A stretch of 64,000 bases of DNA, taken from NCBI GenBank assembly GCA_030844895.1, contig CM061223.1, positions 7,984,676-8,048,675 on the forward strand, given 5' to 3'. The position numbers were made by a program, and so were the translations under genes. The stretch is from Ambrosia x helenae. Taxonomy: Eukaryota > Streptophyta > Magnoliopsida > Asterales > Asteraceae. The notes under the pieces are model-generated. The model had not been told where the DNA came from, did no database searches, and worked only from the letters and a program-made list of their open reading frames with translations. Below, piece after piece: positions 56,501 to 64,000 of this stretch. Each line of letters opens with the position of its first letter. The stretch's first letter is position 1.

Positions 56501-59443
56501 AGCTACGGACACATGGATGTTTTTAATTTTTATTCCAAAGAACCTTAGATTATCTAACAATACTAATCCCTTGCAGAAAGGTTTAGCAACTGCAATAAGG
56601 TACTCTTTGTCAAGGCGAGTGTTTTCTTTGAAACCAAATGAACCCGAAGTTCTTTTGCTTGATTATCCAAGTCATCAAAGGCGGCTTTTACCACTTGTTG
56701 CAAAGACGTAAGTATCTAATAAGTTTTTCCCTTTTACCTCATGTGATCTGGCATGTTGAGACGTTTCCACCCATTACTAATGGCCCCATAAATCTAGACA
56801 TAGTTTAAGTTTTTCCCTTTTCTAGCCCGTTTGTTTGAGCTCGTTTAAGAATGATCAGCTCCGTATCTGTTGAAATATCAACTAAACTTAGCAGCATTTA
56901 TTTTATATGTATATGTAGTAGGATTAGACAAAATTAGATTACATATAATTATGTACAAAATTGATCACAAGGCAGAAATCAAAAGTCAAACTTGAGAAAA
57001 GTTAAACGGCTGTTATCGACGGTTATTGACGGTTTCAGTTATACCAAATGAAATGCAGTAATCTTCTTGCTCGCCCCGGTTCAGATATTATAAATAGGCT
57101 CAAAATTGTAAAGATTATTAGGTCTATTTGGTTAATGAAAATTGTCTGCTTTGACTTTTTGCTGCAGACCCGAATCTGTGTAATTGATCCCATTTCATGT
57201 TCATAATCTGACATATATGAATGATTAATCCTTGTTCGATTGTTCTTGATTGCCAAATGTATCAAATACCATGCTAAACAATGGGATTAGTTAAAACCAG
57301 TAGATGCTACATTCGAACCTGAGACCTCTACTAGGCGCTTAGCCGCTTATATTATCAAAATATTTGTTTGAAGTTTATTCTAATATTTGTATTTCTTGTT
57401 GCTTGAAAGATATGCTTTGAGTTTTGCTTCAGAATATTTGAAAACGATGTACGTGAAAAGGACACCAGAATCAATCAAAACTGTGCATGTTGTTTCTAGT
57501 GCACTCAAGGCTACTTTAACCTGGCATAGCATGAGAACCCTTCAGGTTTATTGTTATTTTACCGCTTATCTAAAAAGTTCAAAAAAAAAAAATCTCTTTC
57601 CGTATGCTGATTTTGCCAATGTGGGTCAGGAATGTCGAGAAACTTGTGGCGGGCAAGGTTTAAAGACTGAAAATCATGTGGGTCAGCTGAAAAGCGAGTA
57701 TGATGTGCAGTTAACTTTTGAAGGTGACAACAATGTTCTAATGCAACAGGTAATACAAAGTTAGAACAATTGTGTTTTTTAATGTAGTGTTAGCTTAAAG
57801 CATTAATAACAACGGAATTCGTATTTGAGTTCAGGTTAGCAAGGCACTCTTCATACAATTTTTGGCAGCCAAAAAGGAGAGCAAACCAATTAGAGGTTTG
57901 GGGCTTGAACACTTGAATAAACCTGCTCCTGTTATCCCTGCAAATCTCACTAGCTCTATCCTAAGAACTGCTCAATTTCAGGTAGGGCTGTTCAAAATCG
58001 GATAATCCAAAATTCGAATCCGAAAAATCCGAAAATCCGAATCCGAATTATCCGAAATTTTGGATAATCCGATTTTCGGATATCCGAAAATCGGATTATC
58101 CGAAATTTCGGATTCGGATTCGGATCCTGATTTTGAAAATTTTCGGATAATCGGATTATCCGAATCCGAATATTAAATATATATATATATATATATAAAT
58201 ATATAATATTATATACACTACATAACACAATACACAATCCTAAATCCTTAATCCTTCTAACTCTAAGTCCATACTCCTCTAATCCATAGTTGTTGCTCTC
58301 TCTTCTCTCCTCTATAACAGCCCCCGTCCACCTCGTATCCGACCTCCACAGCCCCCTTCCATCAAAATAATAAGTTTTTTTTTTTTATATATTTGTTGTT
58401 CAAATTTCGTTTATCTAACTTCGATTTTTGTTTTTTTAATAGGTTCACGTTTTAGGCATAAAGGAGAACGTTTTTTATAGTTTTTTTATTATTTTTTTAA
58501 ATTTTTTTTAAGTTTCGGATTATCCGTTGGATGATCCGAATCCGAATCCGAAATTTCGGATATCCGAAATTCGGATATCCGAAATTTCGGATTCGGATTC
58601 GGATCTCAATATTGACTATCCGAAATTTCGGATTATCCGAAATTCGGATATCCGAAATTCGGATTATCCGATTTTGAACACCCCTAATTTCAGGTAATAA
58701 TAATAAAAAAAACATTGCACAAATAAATAACTTTTTTTCTGCAGAAAGCAGCCTCAATATATATATATATATATATATATTAAGATGATTTCAGCTTTAG
58801 AAAACTTGAAAATGTTTTTTTCCCTTGTTGCAGACAGACATCTTTTGCCTTCGGGAGAGAGATTTGTTACACCGTTTTGTTACAGAAGTTTCACAACGCC
58901 AAGCTCAGGGAGAAAACAAAGAACATATATTTACCATGGTGAGTCACATACTATCCTATTTAAATCTTGATTATATTTTTATATATTTTCAGTTTATAAA
59001 TTATACTTATATATATTCAGACGTATCAAATTGCTGAGGATTTGGGTAGGGCCTTCTCAGATCGGTTAGTTCTACAAACATTTCTTGACGTTGAAGCAAG
59101 CGTTCCTGTAGGGTCATTGAAGGTACATACAACTTGTATGACAAGATGGAAGAACAAAAACGAATAAAAAAACTAAATATTGTTATGAATATTGTTGCAG
59201 GACATCTTAGGATTAATGAGATCAATGTACACGACAATTGTGATGGAAGAAGACGTATCATTTCTTCGATATGGCTACTTGTCAACAGGTAATGCTGCAG
59301 TGGTTAGGAAAGAGGTTAGGAGACTGTGCAGTGAATTAAGACCACATGCACTCCCTTTGGTGACTTCTTTTGGAATCCCAGATGCTCTTTTGGGACCGAT
59401 TGGTTTCAACTGGATCGATTCCAATGCATGGTCTTCGGTTTAA
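53517..59443 (+). CDS. ACX3: Acyl-CoA oxidase, ACX3-type (peroxisomal, medium-chain)
   Basis: Thirteen exons join in phase to 673 codons, close to the usual about 675: 53517-53980, 55589-55706, 55798-55905, 55984-56156, 56229-56328, 56418-56492, 56577-56707, 57410-57545, 57630-57749, 57835-57981, 58834-58938, 59021-59122, 59201-59443; all introns are GT-AG. It oxidises medium-chain acyl-CoA to trans-2-enoyl-CoA with FAD, releasing H2O2, the first step of peroxisomal beta-oxidation. Seen: an N-terminal R7-T-x5-H14-L15 like a PTS2 import signal, TELGHGSN (187-194) of the flavin-binding middle domain, YWIGGAANHATHTVVF, and LTFEGDNNVLMQQ with Glu466 at the family's catalytic-base position. Intron 1 (1.6 kb) holds a foldback and SINE-like pieces; intron 10 holds a hAT element on its donor site. 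AATAAA at 59532. Substrate range is inferred from similarity to ACX3. Confidence 0.93.
54211..54334. mobile_element. Foldback MITE in ACX3 intron 1
   Basis: GGGTGTTTGGGATTG at the left and its near-complement CAATCCCGAACACCC at the right make a 124-bp foldback. No clear target duplication is seen. The same terminus starts the remnant at about 10208. Confidence 0.8.
54385..54900. repeat. Pair of SINE-like 3' modules in ACX3 intron 1
   Basis: A block of about 130 bp (GGGTCTCACTG.AAGCAGCC through GGGATTAACTGAGTATGATG) occurs at 54388-54520 and 54770-54900 with few differences, ending in GAT-rich tails. The pattern (GGTAAGGCTGTCTACATCTT; GATGATGAT tail) resembles Au-type plant SINE 3' ends; this is recalled, not searched. 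The space between contains a unique stretch that may be the body of the second copy. Confidence 0.6.
54901..55580. other. Rest of ACX3 intron 1, unassigned
   Basis: Includes a moderately G/C-richer block (about 55080-55510) with no readable protein. It may be a transposon relic but no termini were found. Confidence 0.4.
56708..57409. other. ACX3 intron 7 (702 bp)
   Basis: Donor GTAAGT after exon 7 and acceptor GCTTGAAAG before exon 8. The interior is AT-rich, without recognised elements. Confidence 0.75.
57983..58686. mobile_element. hAT MITE inserted on the exon 10 splice donor of ACX3
   Basis: ATTTCAGG at 57975-57982 and 58687-58694 is a perfect 8-bp duplication. The termini TAGGGCTGTTCAAAATCGGA and (inward) TAGGGGTGTTCAAAATCGGA are nearly perfect inverted repeats over 20 bp. 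The body is built of palindromic GGATATCCGAAATTCGGAT-like words with a unique T-rich middle (58190-58500). The duplicated 8-mer includes the end of exon 10 and the first intron G, so the donor context exists twice. A truncated end of the same family lies at 59811. Confidence 0.93.
58758..58782. repeat. (AT)n microsatellite in ACX3 intron 10
   Basis: About twelve AT units, 50-75 bp before the exon 11 acceptor. Confidence 0.9.
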
Positions 59444-59531
59444 AGGGAATAAGATTGAGAGAACGGGTTTGATTCCTTGTTTGCGTGGTAGATATGGGTT
59501 TAGAATTTGGAACAACATCAAGTCAAACACT

Positions 59532-59537
59532 AATAAA
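59532..59537 (+). terminator. Putative ACX3 polyadenylation signal
   Basis: AATAAA about 90 bp after the stop codon at 59443. Confidence 0.5.
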
Positions 59538-59810
59538 AGTTGAATCTGTTGTATTTCTAGTTACATTGGTTCCTGATGTATAAATGCACAAAATAAGGTG
59601 ATCAATATCTTTTTGATCAATGTTTCTGGTTTTTTTTTATTATATATTGAAGTTAACTTCCAGCCCATATTTGGAAAAGAGTCAAAACTGTCCCATGAAA
59701 ATGTTGGAAATCATACACAAAATCGGATGAACAATACAATTAATTGATAACACTTGCTTTGTATATCACAGAATTTTGTTCATACTTAAATTCAATCGAC
59801 ACATACAATT

Positions 59811-60060
59811 AGGGCTGTTCTTTTTTATCCGAAACTCGACCTGAAATCAAAGCCACCCGACCTAGACAATGATACATGTTCGGAAGTTTAGGGGTTTAAT
59901 TGTAATATGTGGATAGTTGTAATGTGTGTCAATTGTAATAGTTAGTAGCTGAGGGACTGGTTTTGTAACTTGATAGTTGGTCGATTATGAGCTAGTTAAA
60001 TAACTGTAATAAACATGGAAACAAAAATAAAAGGAATGCAACATTAAAAATAGGGAAAGG
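59811..60060. other. Spacer downstream of ACX3 with a truncated hAT terminus
   Basis: TTAGGGCTGTTCTTTTTTATCC at the left resembles the terminus of the 57983 element. No right partner is found. The rest is AT-rich. Confidence 0.45.
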
Positions 60061-62760
60061 CTTAGTTGTATTACGCATTAGTGTAAGAAAATTTAACTAT
60101 TATCAATTTTTATTACTTTTTAAATGACATTTAGATCCATTTTTTTAACATCTGTTGGTTGCTTAGCATCTGTTTTGCAACCTCTGTTTACCTTAACATC
60201 TGTTTTGACCAACAGAGTTACTTGAACGTCTGTTGAGGCAAACCGATGTTAGGCCTCAACAGACATTGTCTTCAACAACACTTAGTTACTCTTCAGCAGA
60301 TGTTTGCTGAACAGATCTTGGTTTGTCTTCAACAGATGTTGGTTTGCCTCTAGCAGATCTTAGCTTGTCTTCAGCAGATGTTAGCTCATCTTCAACAAAT
60401 GTTGACAACCTCTCATAGCAAATAGGAATGATATTATTCTATCTACATGGCCCGCATCTAAAGAACTGCTTTTGATAGTCATAACCAGCAAAAGTTACTG
60501 CTTGCTGAAGCAAATTAGAAAATTACATGTTTAACAAGCTTAATGTAGTTGTATTTGCATGCAGGAACATAAGGAACAAAATAGGATCAAATGATTCTGC
60601 AAGACTTGCTGCTTCATTGCCCATTTTATTCTGTCATGGACAATGTAAGTTTTTCCAGAAATATTGATGCTAATGCAGGTGTTTTCAGAATCATGATTCT
60701 TTTTCAATATTGGTTTTATTAGTCATTATTTAGGAGTTAAGTAATCAGTTTTGAATGTCATTTGTGCAGCCACTTTCTGATGCACGTAGCGTAGGCCTCT
60801 TGGAAATTTGCAAAATCATTGAGGCGCATGGATGAATTGATCCGGTAAATAAGTTTTCTAATATTTGAAAGTAGTTCAAAATGATAAAGTCAAACTGTAT
60901 ATTTCTACAGGTTGTAGTTGATTCTCAGACTCCATGTTACTAGATTGATTACACCGAAGTTCAATTGAAAGGAGCAGCTCTTATTGGCAAAGTAAATACT
61001 TCATCCATCTACTTTGGTAATTATAGTCAAGATTTTAATTTTTACATTTATTTATAGGTTGTTTCTAAATTGCAAAAATTCTTTTTTAGTAAACAAGATA
61101 CAAGAAAATGTATATTTATCCTCAGATTTTCATTGATTTTTTTCCTTTTTCATGTCAGTCTATTTGTTCATCCTTTTTTTCTAAATCACTCCATCTGGAC
61201 TTTAATGATATGTTTTTTTTAACAATATACTAAAGTAGCATGATTCTGCTTTGTTAATATAGGAAAAGAAGATCTTGAATGAATGAATGTATTATGTATG
61301 TATGAACATTTTACACTTCAAATGGTGATCATTTTACACTTTGAAGTGAAATCAGTGAAACAAAGATCAGCATTTCTTCGTCGTTGAACTTGAATATATC
61401 AGGTCAGACATTGAATAACTCCTCTCACATTTCTTCTTCCTTTGTCAATTTGTATTTGAAAGAGAACACAAGGCGGATCTTTAACCCATTTCTTATGATC
61501 CAATTGCAAATAAAACACTAATTCTCTCTTCTTTCCATTGACAGTCGCATCCTTTAGTTGGGTTATAATGAATGTTACCGGTTGGATTTAGAGATTTTCT
61601 TCCAAGGGAAAGACCGACTTCTACCACAACAGTAATCGAGGCATGCTGCTTTGTTATGGTTAGTTTTATGTCATTAATTTGCCAATTTGATCAAAATCAC
61701 ACCGTTTTCAACTCTACTACTGATTATCTAGATGTGAACTTATTACTTCTCCGTTATTTTTTTTCATTTTTTGACACATTTTCTTACATACCCCAAAAGC
61801 TATTAAACAATTATATATGTGTTTTACCATATGTTTTTTTGTTGCAGATACATATTGTCAAGTCGGAAGATAGTGATGTGGGATATTAGTTTGATAAATC
61901 TCAAAATAATTATTCCATGAAAGAACAGGAATTCAGAGATGCATAAATTGGTAACTTTTTTCATTTACTTGGTCATCTGTCCAAAATATTTCACAGTGGA
62001 TGTGATATCTTCATTATCTTCTATTTGACAACTATGTTGTGTGCTGCACCTTAAGTTTTTACTAAACATTATCTAAGAATATTGTATGTTTGTTTTCAGG
62101 ATATGAGTTCAGTGTTTGTAGATAGCAAGATCTGTTACACTAACCACTGTTGAGATGGCCACTGTGCAAAGCAGCTCAAAAGATGCACATGAAGGTCTGT
62201 TGGACAAAACATATGTTGAAGACAAACAAATGCTGATGAGTCAGCAGATGTTGGAAGCACTGAGTATGAGTCAGCAGATGCACATCAAAGCTTAATCAAT
62301 TTGATGTAAATGAATATAAAGCTTTTTGAAATTGTAAATGTGATGTCATTGTTAGTATGGTACATCAAAGTTTAAAATATTAATATATCTTATATCTGTT
62401 AGTACATGAAAGCTTCAAATATTAATATATATTTTACATCTGTTACTACATATGTGGGTCATTCATTAATATATTTAATCTAACATCTGTTAGTATATTA
62501 AAGCTTAAAATATTAATATATCTAACATCTATTACTACATTAAAGCTTAAAATATTAATATATATTACATCTGTTAGTACATATGTGGGCGATTCAAGTA
62601 CATTAAAGCTTAAAATATTAATATATCTTACATTTGTTAGTACATATGTGGGTCATTCATTTATTGGTTTGGGGTGATGTTAATATTATAATGTATATTA
62701 TAATCATCAGTTGTTGAAAGTGGAATATAATTGATGGATACATTAGATAATGTGCAGCCA
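60061..62760. mobile_element. Degenerate element with AACATCTGTT repeats and exon-like fragments
   Basis: Words of the type AACATCTGTT/AACAGATGTT occur more than ten times at 60140-60410 in both orientations, and again at 62390-62640 as CATCTGTTAGTACAT. Such subterminal arrays at both ends are typical of CACTA- or Mutator-type elements, but no terminal inverted repeats or target duplication were found, so the boundaries are guesses. Between them lie exon-like pieces with splice signals. No transposase is recognised. Confidence 0.4.
60565..60991 (+). pseudogene. Three exon-like fragments of an unidentified gene
   Basis: 60565-60644 (after GCAG, before GTAAG), 60770-60844 (after GTGCAG, before GTAAAT) and 60911-60991 (after CTACAG, before GTAAAT) read as RLAASLPILFCHG, SVGLLEICKIIEAHG and TEVQLKGAALIGK, with a stop in the second and in the third. 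A further piece at about 61565-61660 reads FRDFLPRERPTSTTT. Protein-like composition and splice signals suggest a captured or decayed gene. I do not recognise the family. Confidence 0.35.
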
Positions 62761-63169
62761 ATCTATTGGGTGACAATAATTGAAGGATATTCTTCCCGTG
62801 TGTTTCCACACGGGATCCCACATCAGCGCCACATCATTTCCCTAATTTTCTTCCCTAAAGTTTGGAAATGGTATTCCCTCAATCCCCCTTCATTTTTTAT
62901 TACATAAAGTTTGACTAAAATAATAATAATAATAATAAGCCAATGAAATCACTCGGTGGCAACGGTGGGATTTCCCCGTTTTCCCGAAATTAAATCGGGG
63001 AGGGGGGTGTTTTGTTTGGGGAAAAAGTCACGTAAAGTCCCCGAGTTGATTCACCGAAGGCACACCATAAAGTCTAATAAACCAAAGTCACTTTAATGAC
63101 AAGGCACTCAAAGAGGCATTCCCCCCCCCCCCTTGAGTGTGTCATGTGTCATCCCATGTGCCATTGAGA
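62761..63169. other. Spacer before the Helitron-like end
   Basis: Contains an inverted word CCCGTGTG...CACACGGG at about 62793-62813, an (AAT)n run at 62919-62937, and a C-homopolymer at about 63121-63132. The 5' end of the following Helitron probably lies in this stretch but was not fixed. Confidence 0.4.
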
Positions 63170-63689
63170 TATTTTAGGAAAAAAAATTTAAAACAAAATT
63201 GGATTTTTCTCTCTCATGTTTCCTCCCATAATTTTTAAACGTTAATATATTTTATATACGGGATTTTTTAAAGAAAAAAATTACACCAAATTAACGAGCG
63301 TTTTATTATCTTTCCAACGAGTACCATAGTACTATATAAAAAACTATAAAAAAAACGACTATTTTTTATGGGGTTTTGTTCATACAGGAAAAAAAACACT
63401 AAGTGTTCAGGTAATCATTAATCATATATAGACAAGTCACTATGAATTCTATTTTCAACATGCGTTAGCATTGGAGTTATACATTGTTTTAGGTTAGATA
63501 TTAATATTAGAGTTATACATTGTTAAAGGTTAGTCGTTAACATTGGAGATACAATTTTAATTGCTTTAGGTTAGGTGCTACCCGTAGCTTTCCTGCATGT
63601 AATTGTAAAACGCATCATTCTATTTTATATGAAAAATTAATATGCCATATTAGATTTCTCAACCCCAAGACGTTCCAGGTATAATCTAG
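63170..63689 (+). mobile_element. Helitron 3' part inserted in the ACX3 copy 2 promoter
   Basis: Ends AACCCCAAGACGTTCCAGGT, then ATAAT and CTAG (63686-63689) before a host T. The body at 63210-63420 is closely similar to 9050-9260 in the first Helitron. Immediately after CTAG the sequence becomes the ACX3 promoter (TATCATAATTATTC, matching 53168 onward), so insertion was about 180 bp upstream of the copy 2 ATG. Confidence 0.72.
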
Positions 63690-63868
63690 TATCATAATTA
63701 TTCAAAAACAGAAAAAAGAATAATTGTTTGGTCTAAAGAGCGCGGCTGACATCTTTCTATTAATATAACTACCGAACTTTTGTATTATTATACGAACTCT
63801 CAACTAACTTCCTAGCTCCTCTTAAACTAGACACACACAATCATTCATTCATTCCACAATCTTCATCC

Positions 63869-64000
63869 ATGGATCGGGTCAGTTTCCGGACCCAAGTCCT
63901 AACCCGCCATCTAAACAACCACCACAACCCAACCACCAATATCCTCTACCCGACCATATGCATTAACTACTCCCCACCAGAGCTCTCAGAGCCACCAGCC
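63869..64000 (+). CDS. ACX3: Acyl-CoA oxidase ACX3-type, second copy (5' end only)
   Basis: The ATG at 63869 starts a copy of exon 1 of the gene at 53517. The 44 codons visible differ by only about three bases, two of which change amino acids (His28 to Tyr, Ala31 to Thr). The PTS2-like N-terminus is kept. About 170 bp of promoter is also shared, but without SINE 3. The gene is cut off by the end of the window, so its integrity cannot be judged. It lies in the same orientation about 10 kb downstream, so this is a direct tandem duplication. Confidence 0.9.
   Translation, partial: MDRVSFRTQVLTRHLNNHHNPTTNILYPTICINYSPPELSEPPA

Noticed and set aside
57992..58757. 81- and 86-residue minus-strand ORFs rich in Ile/Arg/Phe
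   Set aside because: They translate the GGATATCCGAAATTCGGAT palindromes of the hAT element and the microsatellite beside it.
61572..61889. 105-residue ORF
   Set aside because: Only the first about 30 residues look protein-like and they end at a splice-donor-like GTTAG. The rest reads intron-like AT-rich DNA, so it is not annotated as a separate gene.

Overview
The window is nuclear plant DNA, very probably from a eudicot. It holds plant-specific gene families (a RING-H2 ATL ligase, a LOB-domain factor, a 13-exon peroxisomal acyl-CoA oxidase) in AT-rich, transposon-dominated sequence. Family impressions (Tat-lineage Ty3/gypsy element with an antisense ORF, SINE types) fit an asterid such as Asteraceae, but this is inference and was not searched.

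Layout. 1-3.2 kb: end of a reverse-transcriptase relic and a 5'-truncated LINE with a 16-bp target-site duplication (TSD). 3.5-4.1 kb: intact ATL gene. 4.9-6.3 kb: PIF/Harbinger-like element with its own promoter and a proline-rich ORF. 7.2-7.6 kb: cluster of palindromic words upstream of an LBD gene (8.0-8.7 kb). 8.9-13.1 kb: two Helitron-like elements and a foldback element. 13.8-20.6 kb: two relic copies of one Harbinger transposase region, a non-LTR-type RT relic lying in the first copy, and a hAT element with a perfect 8-bp TSD.

20,626-52,121: one Tat-lineage Ty3/gypsy element (TSD TATAC, about 1.09-kb LTRs) inflated to 31.5 kb by nested insertions. A minus-strand non-autonomous LTR element sits between protease and reverse transcriptase as LTR-int-LTR-int-LTR-int-LTR (23,920-42,087). 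One of its LTRs holds a 2.9-kb solo LTR. Another solo LTR (49,418-50,657) splits an 88-bp tandem array near the 3' end. An antisense, intron-containing accessory gene (gypsy-type transposase domain plus coiled coil) faces the integrase ORF.

52-53.5 kb: three SINEs with TSDs, two of them with an empty-site allele inside this same window. 53,517-59,443: a complete ACX3-type acyl-CoA oxidase gene (673 codons, all 13 exons in phase). A hAT element sits on the exon 10 splice donor and has duplicated it. 60-62.8 kb: a degenerate element with AACATCTGTT repeats and exon-like fragments. 63.7-64 kb: a Helitron end followed by the start of a second ACX3 copy, cut by the window edge.

Host genes that could work together: the two ACX copies would act in peroxisomal beta-oxidation of medium-chain acyl-CoA. 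ATL and LBD are unrelated regulators that are neighbours by position only. Most of the remaining sequence is a stratified transposon record whose order can be read from intact target duplications.
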